Of a stretch of 64,000 bases of DNA, positions 1 through 11,599 are shown one piece after another. This DNA comes from Tetragonia tetragonoides. Taxonomy: Eukaryota > Streptophyta > Magnoliopsida > Caryophyllales > Aizoaceae. The position numbers were made by a program, and so were the translations under genes. How positions within the stretch are numbered: the stretch's first letter is position 1; every line of letters begins with the position of its first letter. The stretch spans positions 14,916,001-14,980,000 of the forward strand of contig CM076154.1 in assembly GCA_038025085.1 (NCBI GenBank), read 5' to 3'. The notes under the pieces are model-generated. The model had not been told where the DNA came from. It saw only the letters and a list, made by a program, of their open reading frames with translations, and made no database searches.

Positions 1-5
1 ATACA

Positions 6-3000
6 TTACATACTCAAAGCTCTTTTTCTAGCCTTAACAGCTAGATTGTGAGCACTTTTGGTAAAAATCATAGGACAATACAAGACTCTAATACAATGAA
101 ATAAAGAGAGAAGTGGAATAATATGGCTAAGATATGTCTGTAAGAGAGTACCCTCATTTGGTTGTTCTGTACCCAGGAGTTGTTGAACCAGTTGAAGGCA
201 ATCAGTGTGTACCTCAATATGGTACCATCTTCTTTCCTTAGCTATGCAGATAGCTTGATAAAGGGCTTCCATTTCCGCTTGATAGGCAGACTTAGCAAGA
301 AAAGAATGCTGTGAACATTCCATAATACGACCATCCATGCCATGAACCACCAAGCTTGTACCTACATTAAACGTTTTGGAATCCCATGCCCCATCAATAA
401 TTATTTTGATACAATCACAATGGGAGTTCCAACCAACCAGATAACCACCTTGAGAGAGTACATCCTCTCCTTTAATACTTAAAATATTAGGCTGACAATC
501 CTTCTTTACTTCTTGCATCGGCCTGCACTTAACTTCATCACTAAACTGTCTCTCCCAATTGTAAATCAAATCCCTGGGGTTAACCAAAGCACCTGAATAC
601 AAAACTGTATTCATGTGACACCAAATACTCCACAATCCAGCTACAAAGTAACGAAGACAATCAAATTGATCATCCTTCAATTTACTCAGATAGTTAAACC
701 AATGAGTAAACCAATCTAAAAAAGGGATATGCATAGTGAAGGGATCACCAATTCCCAATCTAGAGGCCTTCCAGACATGGCGAACAAAATCACAATCTCG
801 AAAGAGATATTCTCTTGTTTTCACAACCTCCTCTCCTAAAATGTAGGAGCAGAAAGGGCAGAATGTAATGGTAATAATAGAGCGCCTCTGAAATTCAATT
901 CCCAAAGGCAAGGCAAACACAAGAAATTTCCAGAGGAAAACCTTCCATTTAGATGCTAGATTTAAGCTCCATAATGCCTTCCAATTAAAGGAATTAGAAT
1001 CTGTCATATGGGAATGAATTTTCTGCTGTACATAACCACTCTTAACAGTATAAATTCTTTTAGACTTCCCACACCATTCAATGCTATCCTCCACGTCAAC
1101 TTTTGGTAACTTGATAGCCAAGATCCTTTTAGCCCATGTAGGCTCAAAAATGGAGTAGATAAGAGAAGTATTCCAATTCAAATCATAATCAATTAGCTCA
1201 CTAACCAGTCCATTTTGAAGGGAACGACACACATCAAAAGAGCCAGGAAGAGGTGGTATGTCACCTTGAACCCAAGGATGATCCCAAATAGAGATCAAAG
1301 TTCCATTCCCAACCTTCCAAGCACAATTAGTACGCAATAAATCAAACCCCCATAAAATGCTTCTCCATCCCCATGTTGCCGAGGCAGAAATTGAAAGAGG
1401 AGGATCAAACAGGAATGATTTATTAATACCACATTTTGCAGCGAAAACACGTGAAAAAAGAGAACCTGGTTCATTAAGGATCCGCCAAGCTTGCCTCGCT
1501 AACAAAGCTTGGTTAAAAGACTTAGCATCTCTAATACTCAATCCACCACAACCTTTAGGCATAGATATGAAGTCCCATTTCTTCCAATAAATTGGTTTCT
1601 TTTTTGGAGAATTTCCCCACCAAAAGCGTGCAATAATGGCATTAATTTTAGATAAAATGCTCATTGGCATCCTAAAGTCAGATATAACATACATGGACAA
1701 AGTCGAGAGCACAGATGAGATAAGTGTGAGCTTCCCAGCTGGAGAAAGAAGTAGACTTGTCCATGATTGTAGACGACTTTGGACCTTTTCAACCACTGAG
1801 CGAAAAATATCTTTTTTAGAATTGCCAAATTCCGTAGAAATTCCCAATTAAGTACCAAAAGAAGACGCCACCCTCATCTTCGTAATACCTCTGAAAAGCC
1901 TTCTAAATTCAGAGGCATGTTAGGGCTAAAAATTATATTTGATTTCTCCAAATTAATAACCTGCCCCGAAGCTTGGCAGTACTTATTAATAGTTGTCATA
2001 AGATCATAACACCCTGGGATAGTCGCCTTAATAAAGAAAGCTGAATCATCTGCAAAGAGGAGATGACTAATTATTGGAGCTTGACGGGAAACTCGAATAC
2101 CAGTGAAAAGGCTATGTGATTCAACTCGGAGAATCATAGACGACAAAACCTTCGTACATAATATAAATAAATACGGTGACAAAGGATCCCCTTGCCGAAG
2201 TCCACACCGAGGTTGAAAATAAGGTTGTGGAATGCCATTAATTAAAATGGAATAGGAAACTGTAGTGACGCAATTCATAATAAGTCGCTGCCATAATGGT
2301 GGGAAGCCCACATGAGATAAAACCAGACTCAAGAACTTCCAATCAACCCGATCGTAAGCCTTACTCATATCAGCCTTAATTGCAATTTTAAACTGGCTTC
2401 CTTTTATAGTCTTTCTCACATTCTCAAGGAGCTCATGACCAATGAGTATATTATTAGAAATTAAGCGCCCCGACACAAAGGCACCTTGATAGTCACTAAT
2501 AAGCTGTGGAAGTATCTTCCTTAGCCTATTTGTTATAGACTTTGCCATGATCTTGTAGCTCACGTTACTAAGACTAATTGGGCGATAATGGCTTACCTCT
2601 TGAGGGTCATCACGTTTAGGGATAAGCGTAATGACAGTCTTGTTTAACTCACGCAAAACAAACCCAGAGTTCAGTGAAGATAACACTGCCTGCACCACAG
2701 TATCCTTAACTTGACCCCAACATTTTTGATAAAAGACAGCAGGGACTCCATCCGGATCCGGAGACATAAGAGGCCCCATCTGAAAAACAGCTTTTCTCAC
2801 CTCCCTTCTTGTAAAAGGTTTGTTAAGAATTTCAATATGATGAGGAGTGAGCTTCCTTGTCATAGTATTAACAACCTCTCGCATGACCGAATCCACAGGG
2901 GAATCAAAAGAGATCTCTTGTTCTTGGACTCGAAACAGATCCTGGTGAAAAGAATCAAATAATTTACCAATAACCTGCTCATTACTCGTCCATTGTCCCT

Positions 3001-4141
3001 TATCATCTTTTAAAGAAGTTATCTTGATTCGAGAGGTCTTCAATTTAGCCCAATTAAAAAAGAATTTTGTTCCACAATCACCCTCAGCCATCCATTTAAG
3101 CTTTGCTCTTTGCCTCCAGTATTTTGCACAATTATTAAGGAACTCCTGATAAGCAGATTGTTGTTGTAGAAAACCCGAGCACGAACCACCATTTTCAATA
3201 TGCCCCAATTCCTCTGATAATTTCCTCTCAAAGGAAGTCCACTGTAATCTCCACTCATCTCTTTTATTCAATGACCATTGTTTTATAAAAAATCTAGTGA
3301 GTCCCAACTTCTTTGACATAACAAAAGCAAATGAACCTTGCAATCTTTCATGCCAAATATTACCAACTTTATCTTGCACCTCTGGATAATCTAAGCACCA
3401 TTCATCAATTTTAAACAATTTCCCTTTCTTCTTCATTGTAGGATTAGTATTAAGTAGTATAGGGCAATGATCCGAGTTCAAAAATGGGAGGTGGGTCACT
3501 ACTGCTTCAGGATATAAATCACTCCATGTCAAATCCCCCAAAGCTTTATCTAACCTTTCAAAAATACAATCCTTATCTTCTCTGTTGTTACACCAAGTAT
3601 ACCTGGGACCCTGGAAGGCTATATCCATTAAGTTTAGATTGTATTTCCAGTTACAAAATTAATTTAACCCTTTTATATTGCTACTTCCACCTTTTTTATC
3701 CGTCAATGAATCCAGTTGATTAAAATCGCCCATAATTAAGTAAGGAAGAGCAGCTTTAAGCAAATAATCACCCAGAAAATCCCAAAATGCAGCACGTTCA
3801 CTGAACACAGGAGGCCCATACACCAACACTAACATCCATTTATCATTCATAGTGGAGCAAACATCCAACATAATACAGTTTGCATTTTTAAACCTAGGGA
3901 CACAAAAGCCTTTCTTTTTCCAAGCAACAAATAAACCCCCACTGGTCCCTAAAGCGTCAACACCATCCCAAAAAATGAACTTATGTGGACGCACAATTCT
4001 AGCAACATTAGTAACTACACATTTTGTTTCAACTAAAAACAACAAGTCTACATAATAAACCTCTAACAAGTGACGTAAACAGAGAAATGTAGGGTTGTTA
4101 GAGGAGTTTAAACCCCTACAATTCCATTCTAAAGCAATCAT
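6..4141 (-). pseudogene. LINE ORF2 (endonuclease, reverse transcriptase, zf-RVT, RNase H), broken
   Basis: ORF2 starts at 4141 with MIALEWNCRGL, the usual start of the plant LINE endonuclease domain. Reading is open to an in-frame TAA at 3659-3661; the same frame continues immediately with endonuclease sequence to 1874, including GPRYTWCNN. Reverse transcriptase motifs follow, with YRPISLSN near 2590, the GLRQGDPLSPYLF block and the catalytic FADD near 2045. Around 1874-1890 the reading shifts by one base, and another TAA at 1848-1850 replaces what should be a Tyr of a YLG motif. The frame then runs on from 1847 through a zf-RVT region (near 840-1000) and an RNase H domain beginning IIIDGAW (near 410) to a stop at 6-8. 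Two stops and one frameshift make it a pseudogene. Confidence 0.88.
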
Positions 4142-4245
4142 GGCTGCATTGGAGGCTGTTGAGGCACAACCTCCACAAAGCCTTGATCATCAGCAACAAT
4201 AGTAAGAGAGTTACGACCATAGTTAACAACAGCATCAGCATGAGA

Positions 4246-6453
4246 TTATGAAGAACTAGCACCTTGGCTCATACAGACCTTCTTCTTAGGCATCCAAGAC
4301 GAAACCTCATCATTACCTTCAACCACCTCAGACCAACCAACCGGATCTGAGAGAGCTTTCCTCTTGATTCGGAGCCCTAGAAATGTATTCCTATGCACAC
4401 AAGCTGGCTTTCTGAATCTACTAAATTTAGAGCGGATCAATCTGTTTCCATCTGAGGAGATACTATTGAAAACTATAACACTGTCTGAAGCAGTAGACAG
4501 AGGAGATGTAGGGTCAGAAAAATTATCCCCACCATGACCATCTTGAGTAAAGCCCTGCATCACCTGATCACCATTATTTGCTTCTAGAGTACTAGGACCA
4601 ACCCCTGGGAATATAACCAATCCTTCTGAAACTGGCAAGTTACTTTGATTCTGTTGATTACCCACAGGTAGCTCAATAACCTCATGTGCTTGAAAGTTCT
4701 GCATAGATAAGGAAGTAACAAGAGCAACAGGCTCTTGCACAAAAACACCAGCAATTGACAAATTTTCAGAAACATTACTATCTGCATTATTAGTCATATA
4801 CACACCTAATTCCATAGGAACACCCATAGAGTTATTAACTCCTTCCTCATGTTGATCAACAATAATAGTACCTGATCCTTCTCCATTTAGAGCTGCAATT
4901 GTAACTGACTGAACACCATTCATAGGAGATAAGTTAGGCCCTGTACCCTCTTGAATATCCATTGGAACTGCTTCATCAAATGGATTATCCTCAACAAAGG
5001 AATTATTCTCATGATTAACTTCATTATTAATACCTTCAGTATCTGTAGCATGACCCTGTTCCTGCATTTGATTAGGTGAATCCCCATATTCAGGAAATAT
5101 AAAAGGTTCATCAGGGACTATTGGATGAAATATCATATTCTGACTCGGGATAAAAATCTGATTAAACTCATTAATATCATCACGACGAGCTGAATTAGCT
5201 CCCTCTAGCTCAACCCTAGCTGCAAGAAGGCCCTGTAGGATGCCATCCAGCCTACTTGGACCTGTTCTACGAAACAGGGGATTTAAACCCTCCCCAGAGT
5301 TGCCATTTAGTTGAACTCGTGAAGCCTGTTGGTTATGAGGCCCAGTTCCATTAACAAGAGGAATCCCTGAAGGAATATGTCCATTCGCATTCAAATTAGT
5401 GACTGGCCCTTGGACTCCATTCTGCATGTAAGGATCACCACGAGTAACGCCTGCAACAGTAGCTTGTGGTACCTGCATGGTGACCACAGGCCCATCAAAT
5501 GGGACTGAATGCCTATGAAACCTTGTCCCAGGTTGAATCCTTCTACCCCCAGGAGTCGTACCAATCCCAAAATCCCACCAAGTCTCCTCAGTTGGAGCTC
5601 TTGGTGGCGATCTAATATCAGCATGATGACCAAATCGCATTCTAGTAGTGATAAATCTCAAAGTTGAAGGGGTAGCTCGAAGATCAAGAGAAAACATGGT
5701 GAAATCTGTAGCAGTTTGAATCGTAGTAAAGTCATTCATACGATGATCAAACATTATACTTTCAAGAGAGGCCTCAATATCTAAAACAGAGGTAGTGCAC
5801 TTAGAAGCCTTATGTCCAATTTTACCACATCTCACACAGTACTTGAAAAAACCCTCATACTTAAACTGAACCCAGAGCACAGTATCATCATCCAATTGCA
5901 AGAAAAACCCAGGAACCAGTGGCTTATCAATTCTAACCTTAATCCTCATACGAAGATAGTCATGATCAGGAACAATAGAGTTATTATTCTCAACATACAT
6001 CAGTTCACCAACAAGATCAGACACCACAGTAGCAACATGCATATGCAGATATTCAAAAGGAAGACCGCAAACTCTTACCCAAAGATTAGCAGAGGAGAAA
6101 CGCACAGCCTTCGGAATCCAATTAGAATCCCAATCCTTAAAAACCATCATACCTCCATCGAAGCATGCAGTGCTTCGTTCCAGCAGATCAAGCTTATCTT
6201 CATAGTCTTCACACAGAAAAACATAGATATCCTCCATTCTACGAACTTCAATTATACCTCTTGTCCTCCATTTTTCCTGAACAAGATTATGGATAGTAGA
6301 AGCTCTCATCAACCGATAATCCACCAATAAACCCAGAACACAGTGAGCCCACACCTCGCGCAAAGCATTAAGGAACTCAGGATGGATATTTACAATGACT
6401 CCTCGACGTGTTGGCCTAAAGTCATTGTTAGTAGCATTAAAAGAGCTCTGCAT
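4246..6453 (-). CDS. LINE ORF1 protein, DUF4283-like with CCHC zinc knuckle
   Basis: The open frame of the LINE ORF1 extends upstream to 6510. The first 19 residues there are a hydrophobic stretch unlike the family, so the methionine at 6453 (reading MQSSFNATNN) is the likelier start, giving about 735 residues. The N-terminal 200 residues look like the DUF4283 domain of plant L1 ORF1 proteins. A zinc knuckle CVRCGKIGHKASKC (C-X2-C-X4-H-X4-C) follows near residue 210. The rest is a long, polar, low-complexity Asn/Gly/Pro-rich tail. The family role is RNA binding and RNP assembly during retrotransposition. The ORF is uninterrupted and ends about 100 bp before the ORF2 start at 4141. Confidence 0.8.
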   Translation of the reverse strand: MQSSFNATNNDFRPTRRGVIVNIHPEFLNALREVWAHCVLGLLVDYRLMRASTIHNLVQEKWRTRGIIEVRRMEDIYVFLCEDYEDKLDLLERSTACFDGGMMVFKDWDSNWIPKAVRFSSANLWVRVCGLPFEYLHMHVATVVSDLVGELMYVENNNSIVPDHDYLRMRIKVRIDKPLVPGFFLQLDDDTVLWVQFKYEGFFKYCVRCGKIGHKASKCTTSVLDIEASLESIMFDHRMNDFTTIQTATDFTMFSLDLRATPSTLRFITTRMRFGHHADIRSPPRAPTEETWWDFGIGTTPGGRRIQPGTRFHRHSVPFDGPVVTMQVPQATVAGVTRGDPYMQNGVQGPVTNLNANGHIPSGIPLVNGTGPHNQQASRVQLNGNSGEGLNPLFRRTGPSRLDGILQGLLAARVELEGANSARRDDINEFNQIFIPSQNMIFHPIVPDEPFIFPEYGDSPNQMQEQGHATDTEGINNEVNHENNSFVEDNPFDEAVPMDIQEGTGPNLSPMNGVQSVTIAALNGEGSGTIIVDQHEEGVNNSMGVPMELGVYMTNNADSNVSENLSIAGVFVQEPVALVTSLSMQNFQAHEVIELPVGNQQNQSNLPVSEGLVIFPGVGPSTLEANNGDQVMQGFTQDGHGGDNFSDPTSPLSTASDSVIVFNSISSDGNRLIRSKFSRFRKPACVHRNTFLGLRIKRKALSDPVGWSEVVEGNDEVSSWMPKKKVCMSQGASSS

Positions 6454-6890
6454 GTTGACAAGGAATAAAAAAGGCAGAGAAAGAAAGCACAAGGAACACG
6501 AGTAACACACTGATGAAGAAGAATAATAAAGAAGGGGAAAAAGACACCACTATTTTGGAAAGAGAAGGACAGAATCTGATGATTTTTTTGAGGCTTGATC
6601 AGAAAGTTAATGGCGATTGAATTACTAAAAGAAGCACATTAAATAGAAGATGAAGAAGCTAAAAGATGGAGAAGAAGAAGCAAAGCAATGATTAAATTCA
6701 ATTGGGAAAAGAAATTAAACCCAAAGGGAGGACATGCATTGGTTGGAAAAGAGGTGACACTATTATACGCTAACCCAGTTGAATTAAGCTAGTAAAAAAC
6801 ACCCGTCTTGGGAGAAGAGGAGAAAAAACTCTCTTTTTTTCTTTTAAGAGAGAGATGCTCTCGTTTTTAGAGAGAGAAAGTTTTTTCTAA

Positions 6891-8761
6891 TTGCTTAGAG
6901 AAGTTAACTAATACTGTACTTTGTTGAGATTTAAATTGTGTTGTTTTGATGAAGGGGTAACTGTACCGTGAGAAGGGTCGATTATTATTCAAGTTCCTGA
7001 TGGTGATGATCATCCAACTAAGAGGCTTCGCATTACTCGGGTTTTTTTTTTCAATTTTCAAAATTACCCAGTCACTCTACCCTGTTTGCATATATTGTTT
7101 AATCACAATTAAAATTGTGTTTTTTGGAATTTTCATAATACATGCATGTTTGGATGAAAATTCATATATCAATTTTAAAATTTGGTCATTTATAGACAAT
7201 ATCCTATTATAATTAATTAATAACTATAAAAAAATAATTTTTGGGGTCCTAGCGTGTTTCTGACTAGGATGTAATCATCTTTGATACTTTAAATGCCATG
7301 AAATCGTAATCGAACACGATGAATTAGAATTGAGCCATTTGAGAGGGTGAATGTCATGAGATTTAGCTACATTATGGTTTGGAGCAATACAAGAATTTAC
7401 ACAAAAAGTACAAACAAGAATTTTCCATGGGAAGTCCTAACTATTTAAAAGGGGATGTGTTTTGGTGTCCTTAAGTCTTCACTTTTGCCCTGGATAACCT
7501 CATTTTTTTTTTGTTTAATTATTTTATTCTATTTTTGTTGCGATTGTATATTTACAGGCCACCTTGGTACCAAAGTGAGATGCAAGCGAAAAGGCAAGAA
7601 GTATTTTGTACTGCAAAGTACAAGACTTGTCCTCGGTTGCTATATGCTCCCTTAAATTGGGTTTATATGAGACTTGTTCACTAGATATTGAATATCCGGG
7701 ACTTTGCCACATCGTTTTCTCAGTTGCAGGCCCCGGATATATTGATATTGTTGGATATCTTTTTGGTGATCCTCCTCCAGCACCTAGCAGCATCTATCCA
7801 ATGTACTCTTCTACTTGTGTCTTTTATTTTATACATAATGGAGCAAATATATCTCTACTTTGTTAATGTGTACGTTATTGTACGTTGTATAGTGATGCCC
7901 TAGATGGAGGTGTAGTAGTTGTTATTGAAGGAGAAGCTGTTTCAAAACCTCCAAATGCCCAAGATGTGGGTATAGTAGCTGGTGAATTAGGGCATCCTGA
8001 CAATCCCCTTGAGGAGAATAATAGTCAAAGGTATAATGGCTTTTGCTCCTAGTTGTCCCTTTGTTTGAATTCAACCTGCTCTTATTCTTCAATTGTAACC
8101 CTAAACCTTGAAAATCAAAACCTATGCAAGACATATTTCATACATGAATGTGGTAAATGATTAAAAAACAGTCCGTGTCTACCTATATGTACTTTCTCAT
8201 ATCAACGAGGACAACAAAGAGGCTAACCATCAGGGTGAGGATGTTCTACCCGAGGAAGGTGCAAATGGGTAAGACTTAGATCAAGTATTTATGCTCCTGG
8301 TGAATGACTTATCTAGGCAGATGATCTCTGTAAATGAAAAAAGTAAGCTATTATCTCAAACCATTTAACCAACTTATTTGCTTATATTCATACGTTTGGG
8401 AAAGAAAAGAGGTAGCATTTCTGGGAGATAATATATCCCCTAATCTGCCACCTAAGCAACCATTTAAAAATACTACATGAAGTTATTAAAGAAATAGATA
8501 GATTTTGACTTTCAAATTTGTTAGAGATATTTCAGACTATATTTAAAGTTTTATAATATAATTCTGTACATTTCAAAAACTAATAACGGCTATGACATTA
8601 AATTGTATTTGATGAGTACTTGGATTATTTGTTGGCTTGTGGTTTAGCTCCCTTACTCCCTTGCTTAATATGCTCATATGTTTCTATTGATGATCCCTAT
8701 GTCTTTCTATCAAAATGAGTGTAGAAATATAGATGTAATCTTTGTAGTTTTAGTTATTTTA
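6891..8761. other. Intergenic, no gene recognised; weak decayed coding character
   Basis: AT-rich sequence without a supportable gene. Short stretches around 7860-8030 and 8180-8350 read as acidic peptide fragments broken by stops. They could be decayed transposon coding sequence belonging to the CACTA remnant further right, but I cannot show it. Confidence 0.3.
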
Positions 8762-8770
8762 TTTTATTTA

Positions 8771-9278
8771 GGGTAAATTACATTGAGGTATGGTGAGATT
8801 TGGCGAAATTGCAAAGAGGTATACTCGCGTTTGACTAAATACACTGAGGTATACTCCTGACCAATTTTTGACAGTTGACCAAAATCAATCTAATTTTTTG
8901 ACATAAATACCCCTAGTATACCTCATTGCAAGTTTTTTAAAAAACAATTATTGTGCAATGATTTCCAATTTTTTTCCTTTTTATTTAGTTTTTGATTTTG
9001 AGAAAACTGCACCACAAATTAATAAATGTAGTTGCTCGATTTAAACAATTCTCTCACCATGCAAAATTGACTCAAATCTAATCTTGTATCTGCACCAGAA
9101 AAAAAGCTATCGATCTAAAGTTATTACGAGAGTTTGATGCCAATTATATGTCGATCTTGGTAACAAATTTGAGCATGAAATGACAAAATCAACAAAAGAT
9201 ATAAGAGCATGTAGTGCACAGTAAGTGGGAAACTCTGCAATTTTGCCAAACCTCAGTATACCTCAATGTAATTTACCC
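8771..9278. mobile_element. Non-autonomous Mutator-like MITE, 508 bp, 9-bp TSD
   Basis: The element begins GGGTAAATTACATTGAGGTA and ends with the inverted repeat of this, TACCTCAATGTAATTTACCC. The inverted repeats extend roughly 45 bp with a few mismatches. It is flanked by perfect 9-bp direct repeats TTTTATTTA at 8762-8770 and 9279-9287, the duplication length expected of Mutator-like elements. The interior has no coding capacity. The flank is itself T/A-rich simple sequence, which slightly weakens the TSD, but the terminal repeats are clear. Confidence 0.85.
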
Positions 9279-9699
9279 TTTTATTTATTTTATTTTATTT
9301 TTGTTGTTAAAACTAATATGCAGTTTTGGCTGGTACACAGCTTATTTACTAACTTTTAAATTCTCTATCATTATCTTATACAAAAATTTCTTTTTTAAAT
9401 CTAACATTACTATGTCATTTGCTAATTCATTTATTAAGGTGATTGCAAATTACTAGGGTTGCTTTCTCCCGACTAGTGAAGTTGTAGCTTTGTTTATCCG
9501 TTTTGGCTACATTCTCCAAGGTTCTCAAATAGAAAAGTAGTAAAAATCCTTCCCTCAGCCTTGATCTTTTGATCAATTACCTCTTTATTTTACCTCTTGA
9601 TAAATTTTGAACGTAATTACTGAAGGTTACTACTCTTGCATCCTTTAGTCTTTATAATTGCTCATTAGATGTATGTGTTTGGCTTGTGTTTGTTGTTTT

Positions 9700-10450
9700 C
9701 TCCTTTGACACAGAGGAGAAGCTATTAAGACAAGCTGCTTGAAAACCTGTGTGGAAAAGCAAAACTTAAAAATCAAAAGTAAGAAGAAAAAAGTCACTTG
9801 GAAATCAATGTCTACAGAGGAGGCTATGAATCGATCAAAGGATGTGGGAAGTGGAAGAGTTGAGGAGGAAGTGTTGGAGCCAAATAAAATGAAAAAAGTT
9901 GTTGAAAACGATTGTCATGTGTTGAAAAACAAGTGGTGGATAATAGAGTAGTGGACTAATGAAATCATGACGACACTATTACATCAACGACTTCAACTTT
10001 CACACATACGAGTTTGGGAAAAACAAAGCTACAATGAATTATTGCGTGTGTGTTAAGGGCCAAGATGAAAAACAATATTATGCCATCCTCCAGGAGGTCA
10101 TTGAATTGGTTTATTATGGGGGAAAAAGGGGCTTACTCAACAATATTGTTTAAGTGTGATTGGATGGATGGACTAAGTTAACGGTATGAATATTTACAAG
10201 GAATATACACTTGTAGAGATTAATCATACAAAAAAGTACTCAAAGTATGACCCATTTGTGTTAGCATACCAAGCTCAACAAGTGTTCTTTATTCATTATT
10301 CAAGCTTGAAATATGATACTGTAGAAAACAATGGTGGGCTGTGTTGAAAAGGAAAGCGAGATCAATGATAGATGCTCCAATTTATAACTCTTATATTCAA
10401 GAGGAGTTAAACTAATATCCTCCATCATTGTGTGTGCTAGTTTTGCACTG
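9700..10450 (+). pseudogene. Degenerate CACTA (En/Spm) transposon coding remnant, DUF4216-like
   Basis: Reading across frameshifts, 9985-10430 gives peptides characteristic of the C-terminal DUF4216 region carried by plant CACTA elements: EFGKNKATMNY, an LQEVIELVYYGG block, LFKCDWMD, then YDPFVLAYQAQQVFFIHY. Several frameshifts and stops separate these blocks, for example around 10150-10180 and 10330, so the gene is dead. A Lys/Glu-rich piece at 9739-9951 lies just upstream and may belong to it. No CACTA termini were found nearby. The identification rests on remembered family sequence. Confidence 0.65.
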
Positions 10451-11072
10451 GTGAAATATGTAACTTTTAGATGTATAAGAATAATCTTTCAGGATTCGAA
10501 GACAACATAAAGGGATCTTGAGTACCTTTCAGAGTTGTTCATTTTGTTGGCCATGGGACAGGTTGGCAAGCGGACTTGGGTCGGACTAGGAACAACTCTA
10601 GTACCTTTCCTTTCAAAGTTTCAAGTGAGATAATGGTTGTGCTCCTTGGTGTTGAAGAGGAGTGGCAACCATCAAGCTAACAATAGCAAAACAGGGCTTT
10701 GCAATCAACGCCTCCTTTTTCTAAAGTTTTTTTTTTGGAAAGAAAAAATTAGATAAACTGGTCAAACAGGTTAATCAGGTTGACACAAATTGACATGATT
10801 ATTAAACAAGACGAGTTAGTGTTGAAAATTCCAACCCGATTAATAAAGGGGTTGGGTTATAGTTGAGAGGTTTCTAACTTGTTTATTTTCGACACGTGCA
10901 CGAAAATGACACGACACGACCATCTTGCCCCCTAGCCACAATCACTCTAGGCTCCATCACCTCTTCCTATGCCTCTCTCCTTCGCCTCTCTAGTAATGGT
11001 GAAGAACAAAGGGAGAATGGGGGAAAGAAGATAAAAAAGAGGGGAGAATTAGAATTGTAATTTTTGGGCTGA
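10451..11072. other. Intergenic, no gene recognised
   Basis: A broken reading around 10540-10680 (peptide HFVGHGTGWQADLGRTRN) may be a further decayed part of the upstream transposon. The rest, to the microsatellite, shows nothing I can name. Confidence 0.25.
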
Positions 11073-11073
11073 A

Positions 11074-11129
<56 letters not shown>
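11073..11129. repeat. (AAT)n microsatellite
   Basis: About 19 uninterrupted AAT units. Confidence 0.97.
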
Positions 11130-11526
11130 GTACCAAAAAAAAAATTTAATGAAAGATTGATACAACGAAGTATTTCTGGGTGTATTTGTCCCCGATATCT
11201 TTTTAATATACCTATATGTTGCCGGAGCAACAACATAATATCAATGTGTCGATGGAGCTTTATATTATATACCAATCTGGTTAATTGGCCCAATAAAAAA
11301 ACTCTTTATAGAGGTGCATTTTGATAGTGCTGATTAATTAAACATAAGGATATTTCGGGCCAGTTTTGCATTCCCATAAGGCTTGATAACCATAAGACCC
11401 TTTCCTCAAAAAGAAAAAAGATAACCTAAGGCCCACGTTTTTATTTTATTGCATGGTCTCCAACCTACAATAAGGATTTCTCTCTGAACAATGAATTGAA
11501 TTTAACCGACTCCCTAATCAATTAAT

Positions 11527-11587
11527 CTCTCTCTCACTCTCTCTCTCTCTCTCTCTCTCACTCTCACACACACACACACACTCTCTC
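11527..11587. repeat. (CT)n/(CA)n compound microsatellite
   Basis: CT-rich run followed by a CA run and CT again. Pyrimidine tracts of this kind are common in plant promoters and leaders, but no convincing gene follows. Confidence 0.9.
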
Positions 11588-11599
11588 ATCCCTTTCCCA

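Larger units (their letters stand above)
1..6890 (-). mobile_element. LINE (L1-type non-LTR) retrotransposon, 3' end beyond the window
   Basis: Two consecutive minus-strand coding regions form the classic plant L1 order. ORF1 has an N-terminal plant-LINE domain and a CCHC zinc knuckle. ORF2 has endonuclease, reverse transcriptase, zf-RVT and RNase H in that order. ORF2 ends at position 6, so the 3' UTR and A-tail lie off the left edge and no target duplication can be tested. The 5' limit is a guess: purine/pyrimidine-rich leader-like sequence runs to about 6890. ORF2 has two in-frame stops and a frameshift, so this copy is not autonomous, yet its coding sequence is otherwise nearly intact, which implies a fairly recent insertion. 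Confidence 0.9.
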
